A stretch of DNA of 64,000 bases from the NCBI GenBank assembly GCA_963849365.1, contig CAWKHA010000004.1, positions 1,674,001-1,738,000 on the forward strand. Direction: 5' to 3'. The notes beneath the pieces were generated by a model that was not told where the DNA came from, did no database searches, and saw only the letters and a program-made list of their open reading frames with translations. Both the position numbers and the translations under genes were made by a program. The stretch comes from CAVQCJ01 sp963849365. Lineage in GTDB: Bacteria > Actinomycetota > Actinomycetes > Prado026. Every line of letters begins with the position of its first letter. Positions within the stretch are counted from its first letter, which is position 1. This document shows positions 6,575 to 14,911 of this stretch, in pieces.

Positions 6575-9037
6575 TTGCAGACGCCCGAGCCGCCTCGGCG
6601 CGGTCGTCGGCGCCTGAGCCTGACCGCACTGCGCGTCTTCTCCTCCGCACCGGACTCGCCGCGGCTGCGCCGCCCGACCGACGTCCTGCTGCTGATCCTG
6701 GCGGTCGCCGTGACCGCGGCGCTGACCGTCGTGGGACCGGGGCCCACGAGCCTTGACGAGTCGCTGGACAACCTCATCCAGTCGCTGCCCGGACTGGCCG
6801 GCTGGCTGTGGGAGCTCGCGTATCTGCTGCTGACCGTCTGGTCGCTCGCGCTTGTCGTCGTCGTGCTGTGCGCCCGCGGGCGGCGCCGCCTGCTCTGGGA
6901 CATCGCGCTCGCCGTCGCGCTGTCGTTCGGCGCGGCGCTGGTGGCCGGGAAGCTCTCCGGGACGGACTGGTCCCTGTCCGTCCGCGCGATCGTGCGCACC
7001 GACCCGCCGGCGGTCTACGTCGCCGTGCTGCTCGCCACGGCCACGGCTGTGGTCGTCGTCATGTCGCCGCACCTGTCGAGACCGCTGCGCAACGTGGGCC
7101 GGGCGATCATCGTGCTCGGCGGCATCGCCGGAGTCGATCTGGGGGTGGCGCTGCCGATCGGCGTGCTGGCCGGCTTCGCGGTCGGCGTGGGCGCGGCGTC
7201 GGTGGCGCACCTGGTGCTCGGCTCGCCGGACGGGCGGCTCACCCCCGCCCAGGTGGCGTCCGCCCTGGCCGACCTCGGGCTGGTCTGCAGCGAGGTCCAC
7301 GAGGTCCCGGGGCAGACCACCGGGGTCGCGGCCCTGGCGGCGACGGCGCAGGACGGGCGGCTGCTGACCGTCAAGGTGTACGGCCGGGACACCTGGGACG
7401 GGCAGTTCCTCGCGTCGCTGTGGAACTCGCTGTGGCGCAAGGGCGAGACGCCCAGCCTGACCCGCGGGCGGCTCGAGCTGGTCGAGCACGAGGCGGTGGT
7501 GACACTGCTGGCCGAGCGCGGCGGGGTCGCGGTGCTCCCGGTCGTCGTCGTCGGGCTGTCCGCCGACGGCGACGGGCTGCTGGCCACCGACGCCGCGGCC
7601 CGGATCCTGTCCGACCTCGGTCCCGAGGAGCTGACCGACGCGCTGCTGGGCGAGGCCTGGCGCACGCTGCAGCGGCTGCACGACCTGGGCGTCGCGCACG
7701 GGCGCATCGACGGCCGGCACGTCGTGGTCCGCCACGAGGGCTCAGTCGCCCTGAGCGACCTGGCCGACGCCGAGGTGTCCGGCAGCGACGTCTCGATGCA
7801 GAGCGACTGCGCGCGGATGCTGGTCGCCACCGCGCTGGTGGCCGGGGACGAGCGGGCCGTCGCCGCGGCGCACGCGGCGCTGGGTCCGGACCTCCTGGCC
7901 GCGGTGCTGCCGTACCTACAGCCTGCCGTCCTGGACCGGACGACCAGGACCGCGGTGAGCAGCGGGGACTGGGACCTGGCGGCGCTGCGGGCCCGGGCGG
8001 TCGAGCTCACCGGTGTCGAGCCGCCTGCGCTGCAACAGCTGCGCCGGGTGTCACTGCGGCACGTGCTGTACGTCGTCGGCGGCGCCGTGCTGGCGTACTA
8101 CGTCATCACCAAGCTGGCCGGCGTCGACTTCGCCTCGCTGTGGGCCGAGCTCAAGTCGGCGAACCCTTGGTGGCTGCTGGCCGCACTGCTGGCGTCGCCG
8201 TTCGTCCAGGTCGCGCTGTCGTTCTCCACCCTGGGCGCCTCGATCACCCCGGTGCGGTACGGACCGGTGCTGCTGCTCCAGTACGCCATCCAGTTCATCG
8301 CCGTCGTGCTACCGGCCACGGCGGCCCGGCTCGCCCTGGAGATCCGGTTCTTCGAGCGCTTCGGGATCGCTGCCGCAGGCGCGCTGTCCATCGGGGTCAT
8401 CGACAGCGTCACGGGTTTCGTGGTGCAGGCGCTGCTGCTCCTGCTGATCGTGCTGAGCCCGGCGCCGGGCCTGACCGAGCCGGTGGGCAGCAGCTCGTCG
8501 ACCAGCTCCTCCTCGTCCACGGGTACGGACTCGACGACCTCGTTGCTCGTGCTGGCCGCGGTCGTCCTGGTCGTCGGGATGCTGGTGGCCGTCGTGCTGC
8601 CCAGAACCAGGGCGCGGATCCGCGCGGCGGTCCCCAGGATCCGCGCCACTGTCCGTGCGCAGGCCGGCGCGGCCCGCACGGCGCTGGGCGTACTGCGGCA
8701 CCCGCTCAAGGTCGGGGAGATGCTGGCCGGAAACCTGGGCGCGCAGCTGGTGCAGGCGATGATCCTCGGCCTGTGCCTGCGTGCGTTCGGGGGGAGCGCG
8801 CACTTCTCCCAGCTGATCCTCATCAACACGCTGGTGAGCCTGTTCGCGGGGCTGATGCCGGTGCCCGGTGGCGTGGGCGTCGTCGAGGCCGGGCTCACCG
8901 CCGGACTGCAGGCCATCGGGATCCCGAGCAGCGTCGCGATCTCGACCGCGCTCGCGTTCCGCCTGGTCACCTTCTACCTGCCGCCGCTGTGGGGCTCACT
9001 CGCCATGCGCTGGCTGCGCAAGCACTCGTACGTCTGA
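6575..9037 (+). CDS. Large membrane protein: kinase-like domain fused to flippase-like (LPG-synthase TM) domain
   Basis: An 820-residue polytopic protein. The TTG at 6575 is chosen because GGAGGCGAG (6562-6570) sits just before it. An N-terminal block of about seven helices (residues 30-215) precedes a soluble domain (about 225-480) that resembles a protein kinase fold. In that domain LHDLGVAHGRIDGRHVVV stands at the catalytic loop and VALSDLADAEVSG at the DFG position. The catalytic Asp of the HxD motif appears to be Arg, so it is probably a pseudokinase. Residues 500-815 form about eight helices with the LMPVPGGVGVVEAGLTAG signature of the lysylphosphatidylglycerol synthase transmembrane/flippase family. 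A Ser-rich run lies near residue 645. It may move or sense a lipid; the substrate is unknown. Confidence 0.82.
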   Translation: MQTPEPPRRGRRRLSLTALRVFSSAPDSPRLRRPTDVLLLILAVAVTAALTVVGPGPTSLDESLDNLIQSLPGLAGWLWELAYLLLTVWSLALVVVVLCARGRRRLLWDIALAVALSFGAALVAGKLSGTDWSLSVRAIVRTDPPAVYVAVLLATATAVVVVMSPHLSRPLRNVGRAIIVLGGIAGVDLGVALPIGVLAGFAVGVGAASVAHLVLGSPDGRLTPAQVASALADLGLVCSEVHEVPGQTTGVAALAATAQDGRLLTVKVYGRDTWDGQFLASLWNSLWRKGETPSLTRGRLELVEHEAVVTLLAERGGVAVLPVVVVGLSADGDGLLATDAAARILSDLGPEELTDALLGEAWRTLQRLHDLGVAHGRIDGRHVVVRHEGSVALSDLADAEVSGSDVSMQSDCARMLVATALVAGDERAVAAAHAALGPDLLAAVLPYLQPAVLDRTTRTAVSSGDWDLAALRARAVELTGVEPPALQQLRRVSLRHVLYVVGGAVLAYYVITKLAGVDFASLWAELKSANPWWLLAALLASPFVQVALSFSTLGASITPVRYGPVLLLQYAIQFIAVVLPATAARLALEIRFFERFGIAAAGALSIGVIDSVTGFVVQALLLLLIVLSPAPGLTEPVGSSSSTSSSSSTGTDSTTSLLVLAAVVLVVGMLVAVVLPRTRARIRAAVPRIRATVRAQAGAARTALGVLRHPLKVGEMLAGNLGAQLVQAMILGLCLRAFGGSAHFSQLILINTLVSLFAGLMPVPGGVGVVEAGLTAGLQAIGIPSSVAISTALAFRLVTFYLPPLWGSLAMRWLRKHSYV

Positions 9038-9075
9038 GCCTCGTACGCCAGGCGCGGTGCGCGGGCACCTTCGCG

Positions 9076-9624
9076 TCAGGCCCTCATCGGGAACTGTCGG
9101 ATCGTGGTGTGCTCCGGATGGGGGCCGGGCAGGCTCCGTACGAGCAGCACCTCGGTGACCGTCCACGGACGGCTGCGCGTTCCGGCGAGCACGTCGACCA
9201 GGGGCCGCAGGTCCACGGCGGTCTGCGTGCGGGCCAGCGTGATGTGCGGCCGGTAGCCGCGCTCCTCCTGCGCGATGCCGCTGCGGCGGGCTGCGGCGGA
9301 CACCGATCCGGCGAGCGGGACCAGCGTGCCGCGGCCGGGACTGTCCTCGACCACCCCCGCCCACAGCACCCGGCTGCCGAACCGGCCCGCTCCGCCGAGG
9401 CGGAGGACCGGAGCGGTGTGCCGGGCCGCCGCCCGTTCCAGCCGCCGGGTCAGCTCCGCCGTCCGCGCGTCCGCGACCTCCCCCAGGAAGGCCAGGGTCA
9501 GGTGCCACCGCGACGGGTCGGACCAGCGCAGCGTTGCCGGCGCCGTCTCGCGTACGTCCTCGAGCGCGTGCGCGAGGCCCGCCCGCACGTCGGCCGGGAT
9601 CTCGACCGCGACGAAGAGCCGCAC
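9076..9624 (-). CDS. thpR: RNA 2',3'-cyclic phosphodiesterase
   Basis: A 182-residue 2H phosphoesterase. It opens with RLFVAVEIPADVRAGL, then the first catalytic motif HLTLAFLGE, and the second, HITLAR, preceded by GYRPH. The two HxT motifs and the spacing of about 85 residues are those of ThpR/LigT, which open 2',3'-cyclic phosphates on RNA ends. GTG start. It lies 6 bases downstream of the second MarR gene on the same strand, so the two are probably one transcript. It is convergent with the large membrane protein gene. Confidence 0.88.
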   Translation of the reverse strand: MRLFVAVEIPADVRAGLAHALEDVRETAPATLRWSDPSRWHLTLAFLGEVADARTAELTRRLERAAARHTAPVLRLGGAGRFGSRVLWAGVVEDSPGRGTLVPLAGSVSAAARRSGIAQEERGYRPHITLARTQTAVDLRPLVDVLAGTRSRPWTVTEVLLVRSLPGPHPEHTTIRQFPMRA

Positions 9625-9630
9625 CGTGGG

Positions 9631-10158
9631 TCAGGAGCCGGGGTCGGTCTGCGCGTCGTCGAACGGGACCGTGACCTCGCGCAGCAGGTCGGCGAGCCGG
9701 TCCTGGTCGGCGCGGGGGAGCGCGGAGAGGATCTCCCGCTCCTGGGCGAGCAGGTCGGCCAGCGCCGCGTCCACCCGCGACCGGCCCTCGTCGGTCAGCG
9801 TCACCAGCACGCCGCGCCGGTCGCCCGGGTCAGGACGACGGGTGACCAGCCCGCGGGCGGCCAGCCGGTCGATCCGGTTCGTCATGGTCCCGCTGGTCAC
9901 CAGCGTCAGCGTGAGCAGCTGGCCGGGGGACAGCTCGTACGGCGAACCCGCCCGCCGCAGCGCGGCCAGCACGTCGAACTCCCACGTCTCCAGGTCGTGC
10001 TCGCTGAACGCCTCCGAACGGGCCCGGTCCAGGTGCCGGGCGAGCCGGCTGACGCGGGAGAGCACCTCGAGCGGCGACACGTCCAGGTCCGGACGCTCCC
10101 TGGCCCAGGCCGACACCAGGCGGTCGACCTCGTCGCGCCGTCCGGTGGTCGGGGCCAT
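9631..10158 (-). CDS. MarR family transcriptional regulator
   Basis: A 175-residue winged-helix regulator. A helical N-terminus (DEVDRLVSAWARERPDL) leads to LETWEFDVLAALRRAGSPYELSPGQL, the recognition region LVTSGTMTNRIDRLAARGL, wing RRPDPGDRRGVLVTLTDEGR and a C-terminal dimer helix. The ATG at 10158 is favoured over one 12 bases upstream because TATGCT ends seven bases before it. A TCTCGA-CA-TCGAGA palindrome lies where the -35 region would be, suggesting autorepression. It is followed at once by thpR. Confidence 0.88.
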   Translation of the reverse strand: MAPTTGRRDEVDRLVSAWARERPDLDVSPLEVLSRVSRLARHLDRARSEAFSEHDLETWEFDVLAALRRAGSPYELSPGQLLTLTLVTSGTMTNRIDRLAARGLVTRRPDPGDRRGVLVTLTDEGRSRVDAALADLLAQEREILSALPRADQDRLADLLREVTVPFDDAQTDPGS

Positions 10159-10165
10159 GCGGGCG

Positions 10166-10204
10166 AGCATAGCCACGCGCAGGCCCGGTCTCTCGACATC
10201 GAGA
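10166..10204 (-). promoter_or_regulatory. Leaderless promoter and palindromic operator of the second MarR gene
   Basis: On the minus strand TATGCT (complement of 10166-10171) is followed by seven bases and the ATG. A perfect palindrome with half-sites TCTCGA and TCGAGA (10191-10204) overlaps the -35 region. This is a typical size and symmetry for a MarR site. Confidence 0.55.
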
Positions 10205-10309
10205 CACCCGTCTCGCGGCCGGGCCGGGCCGCGCCGCGCCGGGTGATTCGGAGCGACCGGGAACCCGCGGATACCGTGAGAGCCGGAGCCGGAGCGACGG
10301 TGAGGACCG

Positions 10310-10837
10310 ATGCGCAAGAGCTGGGCGTTGCTGCCCCTCGCCGGCGTCGTCGCCGCGGGGGTCGTGGCACTGTGGTGGTACCGGGCGCAGCCTGCCACCG
10401 TGCCCGCGCCCTACCGTGCGCTGGTCGTCGCGGCGGCGGCCCGCTGTCCGGGGCTGGACCCGCGCCTGCTCGCCGCCCAGCTCGAGCAGGAGAGCGGTTG
10501 GGACACCAGGGCCTCCAGCCGGGTCGGCGCGCAGGGCCTGGCCCAGTTCATGCCGGCGGTGTGGCGCGCGTACGCGGTCGACGGGGACGGGGACGGGGTC
10601 AAGGACGTGTGGAACCCCAAGGACGCGATCGCGTCGGCCGCCCACTTCGACTGCTTGCTGATGAAGGACGTGGCCGGCGTCCCGGGTGACCGGGTGCGCA
10701 ACATGCTGGCGGCGTACAACGCGGGCCCCGACCAGGTCCGCCGCTACCGGGGCGTGCCGCCGTTCCGCGAGACGCGTGCCTACGTCCAGCAGATCGTCGA
10801 ACGGGCCCGGGTCCTCACGATCGGTCCCGAGGCCTGA
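10310..10837 (+). CDS. Lytic transglycosylase (SLT domain), membrane-anchored
   Basis: A 175-residue protein. An N-terminal hydrophobic segment (WALLPLAGVVAAGVVALWW, residues 4-22) acts as anchor or signal. The rest is a transglycosylase domain with the catalytic Glu in LAAQLEQESGWDTRA, the GAQGLAQFMP motif, WNPKDAIASAAHF and the NMLAAYNAGPDQVRRYRG signature. These enzymes cleave the MurNAc-GlcNAc bond of peptidoglycan outside the membrane. A DGDGDGVKD stretch between the motifs looks like a calcium-binding loop. The gene overlaps the 3' end of the opposite-strand gene by about 23 bases. Confidence 0.88.
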   Translation: MRKSWALLPLAGVVAAGVVALWWYRAQPATVPAPYRALVVAAAARCPGLDPRLLAAQLEQESGWDTRASSRVGAQGLAQFMPAVWRAYAVDGDGDGVKDVWNPKDAIASAAHFDCLLMKDVAGVPGDRVRNMLAAYNAGPDQVRRYRGVPPFRETRAYVQQIVERARVLTIGPEA

Positions 10838-11351
10838 CCGTCCCGGTTTCGACGGGCGGGAGCCGGGCGCGGACGCTGAACTGGGGTCCGACCACCGGGA
10901 CGCTCGGGCCGGGCTGCGGGACGCCGAAGTGGTCGCGCAGGCAGCGGGCCTGGGCGTCCGGGCTCAACCGTGAGTCCACGCACGGCGAGATCCTCGGCCA
11001 CAGGAAGAGGAACAGTGTCGTGACGGTGACCGCCCCGAGCAGGCCCAGGGCGCCCAGGACGACGCCGGCGATCCCCGGCCCGCGGCCCGGCCCGGTCGCC
11101 CGGGCCCGGCCCAGCCCGGCAGCCCCCAGGGCCAGGGCGAGCACTGGCAGGCCAGCCCCGACGAAGGGGATCCAGCACAGTGCCAGTCCGACGATGCCGA
11201 CCACCAGCGACGCGACGGCCAGGCCGTTGGTGCCGCCGGCGGCAGGCAGCGGGTAGTACGGCGCCGGCCCGTAGCCGGGCGGCCGGGGCTGCGGTGGCGG
11301 GTACCACCCCGGCGGCGGGCCGGGTGGCGGCGCCGGTGGGCCCTGCGTCAT
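10815..11351 (-). CDS. DUF4190-like membrane protein with proline-rich N-terminus
   Basis: A 178-residue protein. The first 40 residues are almost all Pro, Gly and Tyr (GPPPGWYPPPQPRPPGYG), a common actinobacterial cytoplasmic lead. Two helices follow (NGLAVASLVVGIVGLALCWI and GAGLPVLALALGAAGLG), then a third helix and a short extracellular tail with two Cys. The arrangement fits DUF4190 proteins, whose function is unknown. A -10 box lies six bases before the ATG. Confidence 0.75.
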   Translation of the reverse strand: MTQGPPAPPPGPPPGWYPPPQPRPPGYGPAPYYPLPAAGGTNGLAVASLVVGIVGLALCWIPFVGAGLPVLALALGAAGLGRARATGPGRGPGIAGVVLGALGLLGAVTVTTLFLFLWPRISPCVDSRLSPDAQARCLRDHFGVPQPGPSVPVVGPQFSVRARLPPVETGTVRPRDRS

Positions 11352-11363
11352 GGGGCGACCGTA
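11352..11363 (-). promoter_or_regulatory. -10 box and leaderless start for the DUF4190-like gene
   Basis: TACGGT (complement of 11358-11363), six bases, then ATG at 11351. Confidence 0.4.
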
Positions 11364-11372
11364 GCCCGCGGT

Positions 11373-12020
11373 TCAGCGGACGTGCCGGCCGACCAGCGTC
11401 GGCCTGGGCTCGAGCCCGGACAGGCCGTTCCAGGCGAGGTTGACCAGGTGGGCGGCGACCTCGGACTTCTTCGGGCGGCGGGCGTCCAGCCACCACTGCC
11501 CGGTCAGCGCGACCATGCCCACCAGCATCTGCGAGTACAGCGGGGCGTACCTCTGGTCGAAGCCGCGCGCCTTGAACTCCGAGCCGAGGATGTGCTCGAC
11601 CTGCGTCGCGATGTCGCTGATGAGGCTGGTGAACGTGCCCGTCGAGGTACCCACGCCGGAGTCGCGCACCAGGATGCGGAAGCCGTCGGCGTTGTCCTCG
11701 ATGTAGTCCAGCAGCGCGAACGCGGCCTGCTCGAGCAGCTCACGCGGGTGGCCGCCGGTCAGAGCGCCGGTGATGGCGTCCAGCAGCCGTTGCATCTCCC
11801 GGTCGACCACAACGGCGTACAGGCCCTCCTTGCCGCCGAAGTGCTCGTACACGACCGGCTTGGAGACCCCGGCCTTGGCGGCGATCTCCTCAACCGAGGT
11901 GCCCTCCAGGCCTTTCTCGGCGAACAACCGGCGGCCGATCTCGACCAGCTGGGCGCGCCGTTCCTTGCCGCTCATCCGACCGCGCGTGGCCCCGGCTGCC
12001 CGTTCCTCGGAGTCGGTCAC
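11373..12020 (-). CDS. TetR family transcriptional regulator
   Basis: A 215-residue regulator. The N-terminal helix-turn-helix reads RRAQLVEIGRRLFAEKGLEG, TSVEEIAAKAGVSKPVVYEH and FGGKEGLYAVVV. The C-terminal domain (residues 75-205) is the ligand-binding helical bundle. The GTG at 12020 is chosen because the frame upstream runs through the tRNA-Gln gene, and GATGAT lies six bases before it. A TetR gene in this position, divergent from glmU and beside a tRNA-Gln, is also seen in mycobacteria, so the arrangement is conserved. The ligand and targets are unknown. Confidence 0.88.
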   Translation of the reverse strand: MTDSEERAAGATRGRMSGKERRAQLVEIGRRLFAEKGLEGTSVEEIAAKAGVSKPVVYEHFGGKEGLYAVVVDREMQRLLDAITGALTGGHPRELLEQAAFALLDYIEDNADGFRILVRDSGVGTSTGTFTSLISDIATQVEHILGSEFKARGFDQRYAPLYSQMLVGMVALTGQWWLDARRPKKSEVAAHLVNLAWNGLSGLEPRPTLVGRHVR

Positions 12021-12032
12021 GCCGCCATCATC
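12021..12032 (-). promoter_or_regulatory. Possible -10 box of the TetR gene
   Basis: GATGAT (complement of 12027-12032), six bases, then the GTG at 12020. It is a weak match, supported only by the spacing seen at neighbouring genes. Confidence 0.3.
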
Positions 12033-12077
12033 CACGACGCGCGTGCCAGACTGACGCGGCGGCCGGTTCCGGCCCGA

Positions 12078-12150
12078 TCCGCCGTGGGGTAATTGGAAGC
12101 CTGCAGCCCTTTGAAGGCTTGCGGTCCTGGATCGAGACCAGGCGGCGGAG
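12078..12150 (+). tRNA. tRNA-Gln (TTG anticodon)
   Basis: A 73-base cloverleaf. The acceptor stem TCCGCCG (12078-12084) pairs perfectly with CGGCGGA (12143-12149), and the discriminator G is at 12150. The D stem is GGG/CCT with the loop TAATTGGAAG. The anticodon stem is CAGCC/GGCTT around the loop CTTTGAA, giving anticodon TTG. The T stem is CCTGG/CCAGG. There is no encoded CCA. Oddities: position 27-43 is a C-T mismatch, and the T loop begins ATCGA instead of TTCGA. Location next to glmU matches other Actinobacteria. Confidence 0.82.
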
Positions 12151-12219
12151 CGCACCGGCCCGGCGGCGCCGGTCGGCGACCGGCTAGTCCCTGCGGACCC
12201 GCCGGGCTGCGGCCGCAGG

Positions 12220-12225
12220 TATCCT
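12220..12225 (+). promoter_or_regulatory. Probable -10 box for the glmU-prs operon
   Basis: TATCCT lies 73 bases before the glmU GTG, after the tRNA-Gln, in an otherwise GC-rich stretch. It would give a leader of about 65 bases. No clear -35 box was found. Confidence 0.35.
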
Positions 12226-12298
12226 TCGAAGTGTCCGGTCCGCGGCCAGCGACCGGGTCCCAGCCCCGCCTTCCCCGCCGTTGTCGTCGAGGAGCCGC

Positions 12299-13819
12299 GT
12301 GAGCCGCAGCCGTCCGGCCGCCGTCGTCGTGCTCGCCGCGGGCGAGGGCACCCGCATGCGGTCCGCCCGCCCCAAGGTCCTGCACGAGATCGCCGGCCGC
12401 AGTCTGCTCGGACATGCCCTCGCCGCGGCGCGGGGGCTCGAGCCGGAGCACCTGGTGGTCGTGGTGCGGCACGAGCGGGACGCCGTCGTCGAGCACCTGG
12501 CCGCGATCGCCCCCGACGTGATCGTCGCCGACCAGGACGAGGTCAAGGGCACCGGGCGCGCGGCCGGCTGCGGGCTGGCGGCACTGGCCGCGACCGCGAC
12601 CGGCGCACTGGCCGGCACCGTGATCGTGACCTACGGCGACGTGCCGCTGCTGACGACCACGACGCTGCGCGAGCTGGCCGAGGTGCACGAGCAGGGCGGC
12701 GACGCCGTGACCGTGCTGACGGCGCAGCTTCCGGACCCGACCGGCTACGGCCGCGTCCTGCGCGATCCCGACGGTGGCGTGGCCGCGATCGTGGAGCAGA
12801 AGGACGCGACCCCGGAGCAGGCGGCGGTCGGCGAGATCAACACCGGCATCTACGCGTTCGACGCCGCCTTCCTGGTCGACGCCCTCGAGCGGCTGACGAC
12901 CGACAACGCGGCCGGGGAGGCCTACCTCACCGATGTCGTGGCGATCGCCCGGGCGGGCGGGCGTGCGGTGCGGGCCGTGGAGGTCGTCGACGCGCGGGAG
13001 ACCGAAGGGGTCAACGACCGGGTGCAGCTGGCCGCGCTCGGTCGGGTGCTCCGCGACCGCATCGTCGAAGGATGGATGCGGGCCGGGGTGACCGTGGTGG
13101 ACCCGCAGACGACGTGGCTGGACGCCGGGGTGGAGCTCGCCGCCGACGTCACGCTGCTGCCCGGGACCCAGCTGCTCGGGGCGACCAGCGTCGCGGCCGG
13201 CGCGACGGTCGGGCCGGACACCACGCTGCTGGACTGCCAGGTCGGCGCCATGGCCAGCGTCGTGCGCAGCCACGCGACCGGTGCCCGGATCGGGGCGCGG
13301 GCGACAGTGGGGCCGTTCTCCTACCTGCGCCCCGGGACGGTGCTCGGCGAGGGCGGCAAGATCGGCGCGTACGTCGAGACCAAGAACGCCGAGATCGGAG
13401 CCGGCGCCAAGGTGCCGCACCTGAGCTACGTCGGCGACGCCGAGATCGGCGTGGGCACCAACATCGGCGCGGCCACCGTCTTCGTGAACTACGACGGCGT
13501 GGCCAAGCACCGGACCAAGGTCGGCGACCACGTCCGGATCGGCTCGGACACCATGCTCGTCGCTCCCGTCGAGATCGGCGACGGCGCGTACACGGCGGCC
13601 GGTTCGGTGATCACCGAGGACGTCCCGCCCGGCTCGATGGCGGTCGGCCGGGCCCGGCAGCGGACCATCGCCGGCTGGGTGGCCCGCAAGCGGGCCGGGT
13701 CGGCCTCCGCCCGGGCGGCGGCCGCTGCGACCGCTACGGCATCATCGGACCCACGACCGGCTGCATCCTCGGCGGCGCCACCCGCACCGTCCGAACCGAG
13801 CGAGGGGCAGGGCCAGTGA
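12299..13819 (+). CDS. glmU: Bifunctional UDP-GlcNAc pyrophosphorylase / GlcN-1-P acetyltransferase
   Basis: A 506-residue enzyme making UDP-N-acetylglucosamine for peptidoglycan and, here, probably exopolysaccharide. The N-terminal uridylyltransferase domain starts VVVLAAGEGTRMRSARPKVL and contains TYGDVPLL and the EINTGIYAFD motif. The C-terminal half is a left-handed beta-helix acetyltransferase with YLRPGTVLGEGGKIGAYVET, NYDGVAKHRT and AAGSVITEDVPPG. It ends in an Ala/Pro-rich tail. The GTG at 12299 follows GAGGAG at a good distance. The stop overlaps the prs GTG by three bases, so the two are translationally coupled. Confidence 0.97.
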   Translation: MSRSRPAAVVVLAAGEGTRMRSARPKVLHEIAGRSLLGHALAAARGLEPEHLVVVVRHERDAVVEHLAAIAPDVIVADQDEVKGTGRAAGCGLAALAATATGALAGTVIVTYGDVPLLTTTTLRELAEVHEQGGDAVTVLTAQLPDPTGYGRVLRDPDGGVAAIVEQKDATPEQAAVGEINTGIYAFDAAFLVDALERLTTDNAAGEAYLTDVVAIARAGGRAVRAVEVVDARETEGVNDRVQLAALGRVLRDRIVEGWMRAGVTVVDPQTTWLDAGVELAADVTLLPGTQLLGATSVAAGATVGPDTTLLDCQVGAMASVVRSHATGARIGARATVGPFSYLRPGTVLGEGGKIGAYVETKNAEIGAGAKVPHLSYVGDAEIGVGTNIGAATVFVNYDGVAKHRTKVGDHVRIGSDTMLVAPVEIGDGAYTAAGSVITEDVPPGSMAVGRARQRTIAGWVARKRAGSASARAAAAATATASSDPRPAASSAAPPAPSEPSEGQGQ

Positions 13820-14796
13820 GCTCGATCAAGACGAGCAGCGAGAAGAAGCTGATGCTCTTCTCCGGGCGCGCGTACCCGGAGCTCGCCGACGAGGTCGCCG
13901 AGTACCTCGACTGCGACGTCACGCCGACGTCCTCGTACGACTTCGCCAACGGCGAGATCTTCGTCCGGTTCGAGGAGTCGGTGCGCGGCAGCGACGCCTT
14001 CGTGCTGCAGAGCCACGGCACCGACATCAACAAGTGGGTGATGGAGCAGCTGATCATGGTGGACGCCCTGAAGCGGGCCTCCGCCAAGCGGATCACGGTG
14101 GTGATGCCCTTCTACCCCTACGCGCGCCAGGACAAGAAGCACCGCGGCCGCGAGCCGATCTCCGCGCGGCTGATCGCCGACCTGTTCAAGACCGCGGGCG
14201 CGGACCGGCTGATGGTCATCGACCTGCACACCTCGCAGATCCAGGGCTTCTTCGACGGCCCGGTCGACCATCTGTTCGCGCTGCCGCTGCTCGCGCAGTA
14301 CGTCCGCGGGCGGGTCGACGTGGCCAGGGTGGCGATCGTGTCGCCGGACGCCGGCCGGGTCCGGGTGGCCGAGCGCTGGACGCAGGTGCTCGGCGGCTGC
14401 CCGCTGGCGTTCATCCACAAGAGCCGCGACCCGCTGGTGCCCAACGAGGCGGTCGCCAACCGGGTGGTCGGCGACGTGCGCGGCCGGGTCTGCGTGGTGG
14501 TCGACGACATGATCGACACCGGCGGGACCGTCGTGAAGGCGGCGGACGCGCTGTACGACTACGGCGCCGCCGACGTGATCATCGCCGCCACGCACGCGGT
14601 CTTCTCCGGCCCGGCCGTGGACCGGCTCAAGAACAGCCGGGTGTCCGAGGTCGTCGTGACGAACACGCTGCCGTTGAGCGAGGACAAGCGGTTCGACAAG
14701 CTCACCGAGCTGTCGATCGCCCCGCTGATCGCTCGGGCCATCCGCGAGGTCTTCGACGACGGCTCCGTCACCAGCCTGTTCGACGGCAACGCCTGA
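13816..14796 (+). CDS. prs: Ribose-phosphate pyrophosphokinase
   Basis: A 326-residue cytoplasmic enzyme that makes PRPP from ribose-5-phosphate and ATP. Family features are LMLFSGRAYPELADEV, the flexible catalytic loop MPFYPYARQDKKHRGREPI, DLHTSQIQGFF, and the PRPP-binding loop VVVDDMIDTGGTVVKAAD. The GTG start at 13816 overlaps the glmU stop. It is followed by a very long inverted repeat that probably ends the operon. Confidence 0.97.
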   Translation: MSSIKTSSEKKLMLFSGRAYPELADEVAEYLDCDVTPTSSYDFANGEIFVRFEESVRGSDAFVLQSHGTDINKWVMEQLIMVDALKRASAKRITVVMPFYPYARQDKKHRGREPISARLIADLFKTAGADRLMVIDLHTSQIQGFFDGPVDHLFALPLLAQYVRGRVDVARVAIVSPDAGRVRVAERWTQVLGGCPLAFIHKSRDPLVPNEAVANRVVGDVRGRVCVVVDDMIDTGGTVVKAADALYDYGAADVIIAATHAVFSGPAVDRLKNSRVSEVVVTNTLPLSEDKRFDKLTELSIAPLIARAIREVFDDGSVTSLFDGNA

Positions 14797-14817
14797 CCCC
14801 GCCGGCCCCGGCGCTTT

Positions 14818-14887
14818 CCCCGACTGATGCGCGTGTCTTGGGCCTAACCGGTCCCCGGTAGGCCCAAGACGCGCGCATCAGTCGGGG
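14818..14887. terminator. Long inverted repeat between prs and rplY
   Basis: The arms 14818-14846 and 14859-14887 are 29 bases each and match throughout except for one T-G wobble. The outer arm begins CCCCGACTGATGCGCG. There is no T tract after it. Position between two genes of the same strand suggests a bidirectional or Rho-assisted terminator. Confidence 0.65.
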
Positions 14888-14911
14888 CTTGGGAGCCGAG
14901 GGGTCCCGGGT

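Noticed and set aside
6808..10689. 1293-codon plus-strand open frame
   Set aside because: It runs through the membrane protein gene, thpR and the MarR gene in a different frame, is Arg-rich, and has no homologous features. It is a GC-driven shadow.
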